A stretch of 64,000 bases of DNA, taken from NCBI GenBank assembly GCA_001931535.1, contig CP016211.1, forward strand, positions 1,578,501 through 1,642,500, read 5' to 3'. Origin of the DNA: Minicystis rosea. GTDB taxonomy: Bacteria; Myxococcota_A; Polyangia; Polyangiales; Polyangiaceae. The position numbers and the translations under genes are program-made. Below are positions 8,605-17,483 of the stretch, piece by piece (the first letter of the stretch is position 1; every line of letters starts with the position of its first letter). A model generated the notes under the pieces. It was given only the letters and a program-made list of their open reading frames with translations. It was not told the DNA's origin and did no database searches.

Positions 8605-9852
8605 TCAAGGGATGCGAATGCCAACACTCAGACCGAACGAGCCTGTCACCACCGGGATCGCGTGAATCTCCATTTCGGGGTTCGCAAAGACGAACCGCTG
8701 GCGAACGAAGGGGAAGTCGAGCCCTCCGAGCGCTGCGATCACGAGCCGATCCTTCATCGCTTCGAGCTCCACGCGGAGCCCGGTGCCGAGTGACAGCCAG
8801 GGAATCTTCACCTCGCGGGCCTCGACGATGGCGGCGCTCGTGAAGCCGCGCGCGCGGACGAATCCGCCTTCTGCGACCACGCAGGGGTAGATGAGGAGGC
8901 GGGACGCCGGCCGCACCGTCACCGGACAACCTTCGAGCCGGCCTGCGCCCCATGCGAACGAGGCGCGGCTCGGGCCCGTGTCGATCGCGCCGCTCGTCGC
9001 GTAAGCGGCCGAGAGCCGCAGCGCCCAGCCATACGGGCGCTCGGCGCGCATTTGCACGAACGGCCCCGCGCCCATGATTACGCGCGGCGCGATGCCGACG
9101 GGGGCGACGCCGTCGAGGCCGACGGTCCATCGAAACCCTGTTGGAGCGGGGCGTGGAGACGGCGAATGGGGCGCGCGTTGGAGCGTGTCCAATCGATCAG
9201 GCAGCGGCGGCGCCGCGAGCAGCGACGGCGTGTCTGCGTGCTCGGGCGGTGATGGCGCGGGTGTCGGATCGGGCTTGGGGGCAGGCTTCGAAGCACGCGT
9301 CGAAGCCGCGAGTGATGCACCCGGATCGATGGTGAGGGCCGCGATCAACGCGAGTCCCGACACGACCTCGGCGCACGACGGGCCGTCGATGGATCGGACG
9401 CTTCGGCCCCGCGTGCTTTCGACGAGGAGCCGCCCGACATGATCCTCGCCGAGCTGCCCGACCTCGACCTCGAAGACGGTCGCTGCCTCTCCAGGCTCGG
9501 CGGGCCGAGCGCGCTCGCGATCGAGGCGCTCGTCCGGCGCGGGCGCGGGATCGTGAGGTTCTTCCATGTCGGTGTCCGGCACCTCGCGGCGGCGGCTCCG
9601 CGTCCGCCGGGCGCGCGCGGCGACGTGGAGCGTGGTGCTGAACAGGAACGCCTGCTCGCTCCCCGGCGTGATGTCCTCGAGCCTGCGCGAAGCCACGATG
9701 AAGACCTGCTGGAGGGCATCCTCGGCGTCGCCCTCGGGCACGCCGAGGCGCAGGAGCGATCGCCAGACGAACGAGAAATACCGAGTCACGATCCCGTGGA
9801 GGCGGTCCGACGATGCGTGCTCGATCGGATGCTCGGTGACGAGATCGGACAT
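8605..9852 (-). CDS. Fusion: ECF sigma region 2 + envelope-type domain, no region 4
   Basis: A 415-residue chimera. Residues 20-92 match ECF sigma region 2 (DAEDALQQVFIVASRRL, then FLFSTTLHVAARARR). The linker resembles those of myxobacterial sigma factors up to about residue 113, but region 4 (the -35-binding helix-turn-helix) is absent. From about 125 the sequence switches to a second protein type: a module with SCAEVVSGLALIAALTIDP at 159-177, a Pro-rich linker, then a beta-rich C-terminus (250-415) like an outer-membrane barrel or surface domain. In myxobacteria, ECF sigma genes are often followed by such a protein. An in-frame deletion joining two neighbours therefore explains the structure best. 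Promoter recognition by the product is doubtful. Confidence 0.75.
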   Translation of the reverse strand: MSDLVTEHPIEHASSDRLHGIVTRYFSFVWRSLLRLGVPEGDAEDALQQVFIVASRRLEDITPGSEQAFLFSTTLHVAARARRTRSRRREVPDTDMEEPHDPAPAPDERLDRERARPAEPGEAATVFEVEVGQLGEDHVGRLLVESTRGRSVRSIDGPSCAEVVSGLALIAALTIDPGASLAASTRASKPAPKPDPTPAPSPPEHADTPSLLAAPPLPDRLDTLQRAPHSPSPRPAPTGFRWTVGLDGVAPVGIAPRVIMGAGPFVQMRAERPYGWALRLSAAYATSGAIDTGPSRASFAWGAGRLEGCPVTVRPASRLLIYPCVVAEGGFVRARGFTSAAIVEAREVKIPWLSLGTGLRVELEAMKDRLVIAALGGLDFPFVRQRFVFANPEMEIHAIPVVTGSFGLSVGIRIP

Positions 9853-10260
9853 GACGATGGTTCGCGCGGGAGGCAGGGCATTTACACATCCCCGCCGGGC
9901 GGCGCATCGATCACGAAATCGGCACGGCGGGGAAATGCCCCACGCGAACCGTGCAGGCGAGCGCTACGCGGGCGATGGTGCGGCGATGTTGCTGCGCGCG
10001 CTCACCGCCTGGTCGGGTGTGAACCGGATTGCCGACGCGGACAACCACTTTGAAAAGCCCATGGCAAGGGCGATATCGATGGTCGCTTCCGTGCGCAGCC
10101 GTGGCGACCGCATTGCAGCCACATCCGTGATCGCGCTTTCGGCGAACGGATTCAAAGGATGCACGATGGGCGCCGTCATCTGGGCTGAGGACACGAGCGC
10201 CGGATACGAGCGCGGAGGCTTCCTGTCGGGCGGCTCACAGTGTATCCGAAGGACACGCCC
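9853..10260. other. Divergent promoter region, sigma fusion / vgrG
   Basis: No gene was recognised. It contains the interrupted inverted repeat at 9876-9940 and the upstream region of vgrG. The overlapping minus-strand frames within vgrG are antisense shadows. Confidence 0.5.
9876..9940. promoter_or_regulatory. Interrupted 8+8 bp inverted repeat
   Basis: GGGCATTT (9876-9883) and CCCCGCCG (9890-9897) are matched by CGGCGGGG (9925-9932) and AAATGCCC (9933-9940), leaving a 6-nt bulge on the left arm and a 27-nt loop. It begins 24 bp upstream of the sigma-fusion start. It may be a 5' UTR structure or a two-part operator. Confidence 0.45.
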
Positions 10261-13200
10261 GTGAGTGCTCCTCCCTATCAGCTCACCGTCGACGGCTTCG
10301 CGGCCGATCGCTTCCGCGTCCAGTCCTTCTCTGGCAAGGAGGCGATGTCGGAAGCGTATTCGTTCGACATCGTGGTCACGGCCGACGCCGGCGAGGACAT
10401 CGAGCGGGCCGCGCTGGGCAAGCGCGCGGCGCTCGTGCTCAACGTGGGCGAGGCTCCGCGCGCGTTCCATGGGGTCGTCGCGGCGGTGCGGCTCGTCGAG
10501 GTCCACCACGTCGATCGCAAGCTCACGTACGAGGTTCGTCTCGTCCCGCGCTTGTGGCTTCTTCGACGCAAGCGGCGCTCGCGCATCTTCCAGAAGATGC
10601 GCGTGCCCGACATCGTCATGTCGGTGCTGGGCGAGGCGGGCATCGCGACGCGCTTTCAGCTCACGCGTGCCTATCCGGAGCGCGAATACTGCACGCAATA
10701 CGAAGAGACCGATTACCGCTTCGTCCAGCGGCTTTTGGCGGAGGCGGGGATCTACTTCTACTTCTTCTGCGGCGGTCCCGTGAGCGATGCGGCGCTCTTC
10801 GCCGATGCGGCGCTCGGCGCGGCGGCCGCGGTGGGGAGTGATCTCGTGGGGCAGTTTGCGGGCTCCGCGGTCGGGTCGCTTTCGGGCGCGGCGGCGCAGA
10901 TGGCCGAGACGTTGATCCCCGGCGATACCATCGTCTGCGCCGACGACGCGGCTTGCTATCCGCCCGTCGCGGGTGACGATCCAGCAGCGCTCGCGGCCTC
11001 GACGGCAGCCGCGCTGGCCCCGGCCGCGGGCGATGCGCTCGGCATCGGGGGCGGCGGCGCCATTGGTACGACGTCGGCCATCGCGGGCTCGGTGATCGCG
11101 GCGGCGACCGTGGGGGCAGGGGAGGTGCCGAGCCTTCACTACCTCCAGAACGAGGACGCACGCGTCACCACGTACGACAAGATCGCGCGCTTTTCGCTGC
11201 GCAACACGGTGCGCTCCAGCGCGGCGATGTTTCGCGAGTACGATCCCATGCGCCCGACGGTGCGCCTGCAGAGCACCGCCGTGTCGACGCAGCCGTTCCC
11301 GCCGTCACCGTTCGAGCTGGCGGCCGAGGCCGTCGCCGCGGCCGAGAACGCGACGGCCGCGGTGACGGAGGTGCTCCCCGTTCCAGCCGCGGTATCGGCG
11401 GGCGTCGCGGGGATCGAAGCCGCGGACGAGATGGTGAATCAGGTCGCGGGGGCGCTCGGGCAGAAGGTGCCTTTCGAGGTCTACGACCATCACGCGCCCT
11501 TCCTCTTCGCCAAGTGGGGTTTCGCGGGCGACGAGGCGCCGCGCATGCTGCGGCAGAAGCGGCGGCGCGCGTCGATCGCACGCGGCGAGGGCGGCTGCTC
11601 GGACTTCTCGCCCGGGCATCGCTTCGCGCTCCACGATCATCCGGCCTCGCAGCTCGACGGTGTCTACGTGCTGACCAGCGTCGAGCACCGCGGCGAGACG
11701 CACCCGGCTTCCAAGGGCGAAGGATGGCGCGTGTACTGGAATCACTTCGAGTGCGCGCCTGCGGAGATGACGTATCCGCCTCGAAGGCCGAAGCGCAAGA
11801 GCGTGCAAGTCGCGCTGACGGCGACGGTGGTGGGGCCGCCCGGTGAAGAGATTCACGTCGACCCGCAGGGGCAGATCAAGGTGCAGTTCCACTGGGATCG
11901 CGAGGGGAAGCACGACGACAGCAGCTCGTGCTGGATCCGCGTGATGCAGCCGTGGTCGGGGGCGGCGTGGGGCCATCAATTCATTCCGAGGGTGGGAATG
12001 GAAGTGGTGGTGGTCTTCGAAGGAGGCGATCCCGACAAGCCGATGGTGATGGGCTCGCTCTACAACGGGACGCATCCACCGGCGTTCAAGCTGCCGGAGC
12101 ACAAGACCAAGAGCGGAATTCGCACGCAGAGCACGCCCGGCGGAAAAGGGAGCAACGAGCTGTCGTTCGACGACGAGGCCGGGCGCGAGCTCGTCTTCAT
12201 CCACGCCCAGCGCGACTTCGAGGAGACGGTCGATCGCAACCGGACCGTGCGCGTGGCCGGCGGGCAGAGCTCGACGGTGCTCGGGGGCGCCGAGGGGCGC
12301 GTCGGCGGCGACGAGCGGCTCGAGGTGGGCGGCTCGCGGCGCAGCGCGGTCGGCGGCGAGGACACGCTCGAAGTGAAGGGCGCGGTCACGCGGCGCGTGG
12401 GCGGGGCGCTCCGCGCGTCCATCGCGGAGGAGACGGAGGTGGTGCTCGGCCGTGGGCTCTCGCTCGCGATCGACGGCACGCACGCGGTCCACGTGGGCGG
12501 CGAGTTGCCGGCGCAGAGCGACTATTTCGTGGAGGGATCGCACTCGCTCGGCGCCAAGGAGCGCATCCTCATTCGCGCCGAGGAGGGCGTCGTGATCGCC
12601 TGCGGCAAGACGTCGATCACGCTCGCGCCCGACAAGCTCGTGCTCAAGGCGAAGACGATCGAGATCGAGGCCGAGGAGGCGCTCGAGTGCTCGAGCAAGA
12701 AGGGGCCGAGCCTCACGCTGGGCGACGAAGCGCTCGTGCTGTCGAAGAAGCTCGCCATCTTCACCGAGGACGCGGCGCTCGAGCTCGACACCGAGGTGAA
12801 GACGAAGGGGAGGCAGATCAAGCTCGGCTACGATCCGAGCAAGCCCTCGAAGGACAAGGACGAGAAGCCGCCGGAGACCAAGCCGTTCTCGATCAAGCTC
12901 GCGGACTACTTCCTGTCGCCGTATCGGAAGAAGAAGTACCACGTGCTCGTCGAAGGCCTGCGCATCGAGGGCGAGACGGACGGCGAGGGCATGGTGACGT
13001 GCGACGTGCCGGCGACGGCGCGATCGCTCCAGATCCGGATGTGGCTCTCCAACTATCCCGAAGGGCCGCGCCGGGACTACACGATCGATCTGGAGGAGCT
13101 GCCGCCGCCGACGAGCATTCCCGGGGCGAAAACGCGGCTCAAGAACCTCGGGTACTACCAAGGGCGCATCGACGAGCTCACGGACGACGGCTTCCGCTCG

Positions 13201-13308
13201 GCGAGCGCTCAGTTTCAGCACGACCACAAGGAGACGCACGGTCTCGAGGTGAACGGCGAGCCCGATGAGGCGACGCTTGCAGCCCTCGCCGACGTGCACG
13301 GAAGCTGA
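10261..13308 (+). CDS. vgrG: Type VI secretion spike VgrG with peptidoglycan-binding tail
   Basis: A 1015-residue T6SS tip protein. It has the gp27-like N-terminal domain (VQSFSGKEAMSEAYSFDI) and the gp5-like OB/needle part with the family motif QFHWDREGK. A beta-helix of VGG-type repeats occupies about 663-720. Two Ala/Gly-rich insertions (about 173-290 and 346-400) interrupt the gp27 part. After the needle come a transthyretin-like segment and a PG_binding_1 domain (about 953-1012, LKNLGYYQGRIDELTDDGF), suggesting peptidoglycan as target. GTG at 10261 was chosen because GAAGGA lies 7 bp upstream; a GTG at 10240 lacks this. The stop overlaps the next start (TGATG), implying translational coupling. 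Confidence 0.93.
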   Translation: MSAPPYQLTVDGFAADRFRVQSFSGKEAMSEAYSFDIVVTADAGEDIERAALGKRAALVLNVGEAPRAFHGVVAAVRLVEVHHVDRKLTYEVRLVPRLWLLRRKRRSRIFQKMRVPDIVMSVLGEAGIATRFQLTRAYPEREYCTQYEETDYRFVQRLLAEAGIYFYFFCGGPVSDAALFADAALGAAAAVGSDLVGQFAGSAVGSLSGAAAQMAETLIPGDTIVCADDAACYPPVAGDDPAALAASTAAALAPAAGDALGIGGGGAIGTTSAIAGSVIAAATVGAGEVPSLHYLQNEDARVTTYDKIARFSLRNTVRSSAAMFREYDPMRPTVRLQSTAVSTQPFPPSPFELAAEAVAAAENATAAVTEVLPVPAAVSAGVAGIEAADEMVNQVAGALGQKVPFEVYDHHAPFLFAKWGFAGDEAPRMLRQKRRRASIARGEGGCSDFSPGHRFALHDHPASQLDGVYVLTSVEHRGETHPASKGEGWRVYWNHFECAPAEMTYPPRRPKRKSVQVALTATVVGPPGEEIHVDPQGQIKVQFHWDREGKHDDSSSCWIRVMQPWSGAAWGHQFIPRVGMEVVVVFEGGDPDKPMVMGSLYNGTHPPAFKLPEHKTKSGIRTQSTPGGKGSNELSFDDEAGRELVFIHAQRDFEETVDRNRTVRVAGGQSSTVLGGAEGRVGGDERLEVGGSRRSAVGGEDTLEVKGAVTRRVGGALRASIAEETEVVLGRGLSLAIDGTHAVHVGGELPAQSDYFVEGSHSLGAKERILIRAEEGVVIACGKTSITLAPDKLVLKAKTIEIEAEEALECSSKKGPSLTLGDEALVLSKKLAIFTEDAALELDTEVKTKGRQIKLGYDPSKPSKDKDEKPPETKPFSIKLADYFLSPYRKKKYHVLVEGLRIEGETDGEGMVTCDVPATARSLQIRMWLSNYPEGPRRDYTIDLEELPPPTSIPGAKTRLKNLGYYQGRIDELTDDGFRSASAQFQHDHKETHGLEVNGEPDEATLAALADVHGS

Positions 13309-14966
13309 TGGGACACCCGAAAGGCTTCGGCAAAGTTGCGCTCGGTGGGACCGGGCAAGTCTCCGACTCCGGGTGGAAGGCGCCCAGGCTCGCGAAGGCG
13401 CTCCTCGAAGCGCCGGTGGCCACCGCCGACACCACGAAGACGAGCCTCGAGAAGGACATCACCGCCGGCATGCGGAAGAAGGTCACCCTCGGGTCGAAGA
13501 CGGATTACCAGAGCGAGCTCGCGGTCCTCTGCGATCACATCCAAGCGCGCGCGAAGATCGGCCTCGACGAGGCGTGGATCTCCGCGTCGGGGTACAACTT
13601 CCCCGACGTCGCCGACATCATGAAGCGCGCGAACGTGCCGAACCTGAGCCCGGACGCGATCACCAAGCTCACGGCGGAGTACGAGGACTTCGCCGACGCG
13701 CTCATCTTCTACAACGCCGGCGAGGAGCGCTGGGCGCGCGCCTTCTGCGAGAAGTTCTTGTTCTCGGCCTACGGCGGCGTCGGGCAGACCCACGGCTACG
13801 GGCAGAACGACGAGCCGCTCTTCTTGGAGTTCCCCACGGTGCATCCGATCGTCGTCGCGTGCCAACACGTGTCGAGCTACGCGATCCTGTCGCGCGGCGT
13901 GCCGCTGACGGAGATCCAGAAGAGCGGGATCACCGGCTGCTCGTGCTCCGGCGGCGTGATCGGGTACGACGCCTTCGACAAGGCGATCAGCCAGAAGAAG
14001 CCGATGAAGAGCCCGGCCCCCACGGTCGACGAGGAGGGCAAGCCGCTCACGTACAAGCAGCAGCAGGAGAAGCTGAAGGAGCTGGGCAACGCCGGGCAGA
14101 ACACCGGCGCGCCCGCGTGGGCCAACGCGAAGGAGCTGACCAAGCTCGGGATCACGCCGGGCAGCGTCGTGAGCTTCAACGGCGGCGGCTTCGACTACAC
14201 CGGTCAGGACGTGAACGTCGGCACGACGCACAGCGCGGTGGTGCTGCGCGTGTCCGGCGAGCGGATCCAGTTCATCGACACCGGCGTGGTCATCGGCGAC
14301 GACGAAGCCGGTACCGGCGAAGCAGGCACGGTCGATCACAGCTTCCTGTCCGGATCGCTCGCCGCGCAGGACAGCGTCGTCGCGGTGGGCGTGCTGAAGG
14401 ACTGCAGCAAGACGCTCACCGAGTTCGCCGAGAAGACCATGAATGCGCGGCCTCTCGGGCTCACGCGGCTCGTGGTGGTGGAGACGGCGTCGAAGCAGGT
14501 GCTCTTCGTGAGCAAGCTCCTCCACATGCGCTGGCCGGTGTCGCAGCTCATCTGGTCTTTGCGCGGGCTGCCCACCGAGGGGCTGACCGTCGCGTGGCTC
14601 GTCTACGTGACGGACACCAAGGCAGGGACCGCGCTGCTCCTCCAGAAGCCGACCGATGCGCCGGCGAGCTTCCTCGACGCCACGGGGGTGTCGCTGGATC
14701 TGATGAACGTCATCGTCTCGGATGGCTCGGACCTGAACGTCTATCGCCACCACAACTCGGGGACGTGGCGCCGCAATTTCAGCAGCAACAAGGACAAGGA
14801 TCCGGGCGACGCGGAGACGTGGACGCTCGAGGTCGACACGTCGAAGCCGCTCCTCAAGTGGTGCCTCGAGCGCGGCGGCTTCGGCAAGCGATTCCTCCGC
14901 GAGCCCGGCGAGAAGAAAGGGGCGTTCGACAATGGGACGGTGGGCTCGACGCTCGTTGATCCTTGA
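13308..14966 (+). CDS. Putative T6SS effector, papain/NlpC-like Cys-His-Asp protein
   Basis: A 552-residue protein with no signal peptide, translationally coupled to vgrG. It shows a plausible cysteine-hydrolase triad: Cys185 in VVACQHVSSYA, His308 in THSAVVLRV and Asp324 in QFIDTG. The order and spacing suit NlpC/P60 or CHAP-type peptidoglycan amidases, where Cys starts a helix and His and Asp sit on successive strands. The position directly after a VgrG carrying a peptidoglycan-binding tail supports a cell-wall-degrading effector. No family was recognised with certainty, so the enzymatic role is inference. The C-terminal 150 residues are unassigned. Confidence 0.6.
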   Translation: MGHPKGFGKVALGGTGQVSDSGWKAPRLAKALLEAPVATADTTKTSLEKDITAGMRKKVTLGSKTDYQSELAVLCDHIQARAKIGLDEAWISASGYNFPDVADIMKRANVPNLSPDAITKLTAEYEDFADALIFYNAGEERWARAFCEKFLFSAYGGVGQTHGYGQNDEPLFLEFPTVHPIVVACQHVSSYAILSRGVPLTEIQKSGITGCSCSGGVIGYDAFDKAISQKKPMKSPAPTVDEEGKPLTYKQQQEKLKELGNAGQNTGAPAWANAKELTKLGITPGSVVSFNGGGFDYTGQDVNVGTTHSAVVLRVSGERIQFIDTGVVIGDDEAGTGEAGTVDHSFLSGSLAAQDSVVAVGVLKDCSKTLTEFAEKTMNARPLGLTRLVVVETASKQVLFVSKLLHMRWPVSQLIWSLRGLPTEGLTVAWLVYVTDTKAGTALLLQKPTDAPASFLDATGVSLDLMNVIVSDGSDLNVYRHHNSGTWRRNFSSNKDKDPGDAETWTLEVDTSKPLLKWCLERGGFGKRFLREPGEKKGAFDNGTVGSTLVDP

Positions 14967-16587
14967 GACGGTAGCCCTCGTGAGCGCGGTCGCCGCGTGC
15001 GAGAAAGCGACGGACGGCGCGCCGCCGGTCGCTGCCACGACCGCGGCGCCGGCCGTCGATCCCGACGGTCCCGCGGCCGCGCTCGCGTCGGAGGCGGAAG
15101 CGCGTGCGACCTACGATCGCGCGGTGTTGGCCCATCGCGCGGGGCAGTGGGCAGCGGCGGGCGAGCTCGCGCGATCGGTGGGCGCTTACGGCGGGGCGCT
15201 CGGCGTCGACGGGTACGTGGTCGCCGCGCGCGCCGCCGAGCGCGCGGGCAATCCGGCACGCGCGGCGCGGATGTGGGCCCGCGCGCATGCGGCCGCGTGC
15301 GCCGCACCGTCGTCGTGCACGGTGGAGCCGCCGCGCGACGATCTGTTCGCGCGCGCGGCGCGGTACGGCAAGTACGTGCCCTGGTACGGTCGCGATCGGT
15401 GCGCGCGTGCAGTCCGCGCGACCTCCACCATCGTCGATGGATCCCTCCAGATCACACCCGCGCGCGCCCCGGCGGGCGGCTACGAGGTCCGCGAGGTGCC
15501 TTCGCGGGTGCTCCTCGAGCGCATCGACGCACCCGCCGGCGCAGATCTCCTGTGCTGGAGCCAGGATGGCCACCGGCGCGTCGCAGTGGTGCCCGCGACG
15601 GCGCACCAGAAGCGCACGGTCCTCTTCGGCGCGAGCGGCGCAGGTTGGACGTCGCTCGCGCTGCCCGACGACGTGCTGCCGGAGATGGTCGGCTACGTCG
15701 GCGCTGACGGACGCGCCCTGTTCCCGACGATCAACCGCACGCCCGATCGCGAGATGATCACCTTCGTGCTGGCCGATCCGAAGACATCGGCGATCCGCAA
15801 GCTCGCGTGGACGCCGCCGCCCAGCTCGCCGAACGCGAGCCTCGGCGCCGGAGGGGAAGTCTATGCCGGCTTCGCAGCGCCGTCGCCGAAGCGCGAGATG
15901 GTGATGGGCCTCTCGCGCTACGACGTCGTGAAGGACAAAGGCGTCGTGCTCTTCGAGGACACGAGCGACGCCGACGTGGGGCCGGTCGACGAGCAGGGCC
16001 GCGTGCTCGTGTTGAGTGGCCGCAAGCTGCGTTGGATCGAAGGATCGACCGGGAAGGTGCTCGCCGAGATGACGAGCCCCATTCCCACGACGCACGATGG
16101 ATTCGGTTGGCTCGGCGTGGTGCCGCCCTCCACCGTGGTGTGGACGAAAGCAAACGTGGTGCGTACGGCGGATGTCGCGACGGGCACCGTTGCGATTGGC
16201 GGCATCGTCTGGCACCCGCGCGAAGGCGATGCTCCGCCCGATCTCGCCGCGGTGACCCGCGCCCTCGGCGACCTGCCGTCGGGGCCTTCTCGCAAGCCGT
16301 GGAGCGCATACCCAGGCTGGCGCGTCGATCGCGTCGACGGCGCGAGGGTGCGCGTCAGTGCGGCCGGGCGGCGCGATCTCTCGGTCGTCGTGGCAGCCGA
16401 TCGGAAGGGCGGATTCGTCGTCGACGGCGATGGGCGCTTCGAGATCATCGGCGACGTGCCCGCTGCGTTCCGCGCGTCTGCGTCTTGTCGCGACGGCGGG
16501 CCGGACGCGCCCGCGCTGCCGGTGGAAGTGTGCGCGGCGGCGCTCGGGCACGAGGGCCTGACGGCTGCGTGGCTCGAGGGCAGGTAG
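14932..16587 (+). CDS. Overlapping secreted lipoprotein, possible immunity protein
   Basis: A 551-residue protein whose first 35 nt overlap the end of the effector gene, with GAAAGGGG upstream of the ATG. It has a signal sequence ending in a VAAC lipobox (Cys23), a helical TPR-like stretch (about 50-110), then a long beta-rich part likely to be a propeller (about 150-530). Periplasmic amidase effectors are usually paired with an exported immunity protein encoded just downstream, and this gene fits by position and localisation. It is much larger than typical immunity proteins (100-200 residues), so a substrate-sensing or structural lipoprotein is an alternative. Confidence 0.6.
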   Translation: MGRWARRSLILETVALVSAVAACEKATDGAPPVAATTAAPAVDPDGPAAALASEAEARATYDRAVLAHRAGQWAAAGELARSVGAYGGALGVDGYVVAARAAERAGNPARAARMWARAHAAACAAPSSCTVEPPRDDLFARAARYGKYVPWYGRDRCARAVRATSTIVDGSLQITPARAPAGGYEVREVPSRVLLERIDAPAGADLLCWSQDGHRRVAVVPATAHQKRTVLFGASGAGWTSLALPDDVLPEMVGYVGADGRALFPTINRTPDREMITFVLADPKTSAIRKLAWTPPPSSPNASLGAGGEVYAGFAAPSPKREMVMGLSRYDVVKDKGVVLFEDTSDADVGPVDEQGRVLVLSGRKLRWIEGSTGKVLAEMTSPIPTTHDGFGWLGVVPPSTVVWTKANVVRTADVATGTVAIGGIVWHPREGDAPPDLAAVTRALGDLPSGPSRKPWSAYPGWRVDRVDGARVRVSAAGRRDLSVVVAADRKGGFVVDGDGRFEIIGDVPAAFRASASCRDGGPDAPALPVEVCAAALGHEGLTAAWLEGR

Positions 16588-16608
16588 GTTGGTTGGAGGA
16601 GGCGCGGC

Positions 16609-16656
16609 ATGAACGATGTCCAAGCTCGATGGGGAGGCGAACCGTGGGCGCGTTGA
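16609..16656 (+). CDS. Possible 15-codon coupling leader peptide
   Basis: A strong GGAGGAGG (16595-16602) lies 6 bp before ATG 16609. It opens a frame of only 15 codons (MNDVQARWGGEPWAR) that ends inside the next gene, past its GTG at 16644. The frame differs from that gene. It may provide translational coupling or may not be translated. Confidence 0.35.
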   Translation: MNDVQARWGGEPWAR

Positions 16657-17483
16657 CCTTGACGCTCTACGCGCAACTGCTCGCGCGCCTCGCGTGCCGG
16701 CGCGGCGCGCGGGTGGAAGACGTGCTCGCGGAGCTCGGCGTCGGCGCCGACGATCTCGCGCGCGACGAGCAGGCTTTGCGCCGCGAGCTCGCCGCCGCGT
16801 GGCCGAGCCGCAAAGGCATCGACGCGATGAAGTTCGCGACCGCGCTCGGGCGAGAGCTCGAGCGGCTGGGCGCGCTCGGCGGCGACGGCGCGCCGGCGGA
16901 GGACCGTGAGCGCGATGCGGCCAGCGCACCGCTCCCCTCGGAGACGCGGCCGCGCGAGCCGGAGCTCCCGAGCTTTTTGCAGACACCGCGAGCGCAGATC
17001 ACATCCTTCGCGCCGGCGCCGGTGGCACCGCCGCCCATCGTCCACACGCGCATGGAGGCGACCACTCCATCGCGATCTCCTCTCGCCGGGACCGCGGACA
17101 TGGATCTCAGCGCCATCGTGGCCGCCGTCACGCGGGGCGCGACGCCGTTTCAAGCATCGGAGGGATCGAGCGCACCGGCGCCCAGCGCGCAGACCGCGCC
17201 CGAGGCCGACGCCGGCGCGCCTCCCGAGGCCGGCAAGGCGGTGCCGCCCGCGCGGGTCACCGAGCTGACGGTGGCGCAGTATGCATCGCTGCGCGTCGAG
17301 CTGCAGAGGAGACCTGATCAAGCGGCCTCGATCCTGAGCCGCTACCAGGTGCCCTCGGAGTCGCGCGAGGAGCTCGACGCCTCCTGGCGAGCCCGATTCG
17401 AAGCGGATCCACTGCTGCGCGCGGAGTTCGCCCGCGCGTACGCGGCGTACCTGGCGTGGCTCGGCAGCAACACCGGCGGGTGA
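16644..17483 (+). CDS. T6SS-island protein with duplicated helical domain
   Basis: A 279-residue protein of unknown function and the last gene of the vgrG island. GTG 16644 follows GGGGAGG by 6 bp. Two halves flank a Pro/Ala-rich linker (about 90-205). The N-terminal helical unit begins LTLTLYAQLLARL and the C-terminal unit begins LTVAQYASLRVEL. They share an LTxxxYAxL start, a central LD/L-rich helix and a tryptophan, suggesting internal duplication. No signal peptide or membrane segment is seen. Its place in the island suggests a VgrG accessory or loading role, which is inference only. Confidence 0.65.
   Translation: MGALTLTLYAQLLARLACRRGARVEDVLAELGVGADDLARDEQALRRELAAAWPSRKGIDAMKFATALGRELERLGALGGDGAPAEDRERDAASAPLPSETRPREPELPSFLQTPRAQITSFAPAPVAPPPIVHTRMEATTPSRSPLAGTADMDLSAIVAAVTRGATPFQASEGSSAPAPSAQTAPEADAGAPPEAGKAVPPARVTELTVAQYASLRVELQRRPDQAASILSRYQVPSESREELDASWRARFEADPLLRAEFARAYAAYLAWLGSNTGG

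Noticed and set aside
15807..16643. Long upstream extension of the duplicated T6SS-island protein
   Set aside because: It overlaps the lipoprotein gene in another frame and is Arg-rich; GGGGAGG before GTG 16644 marks the true start.
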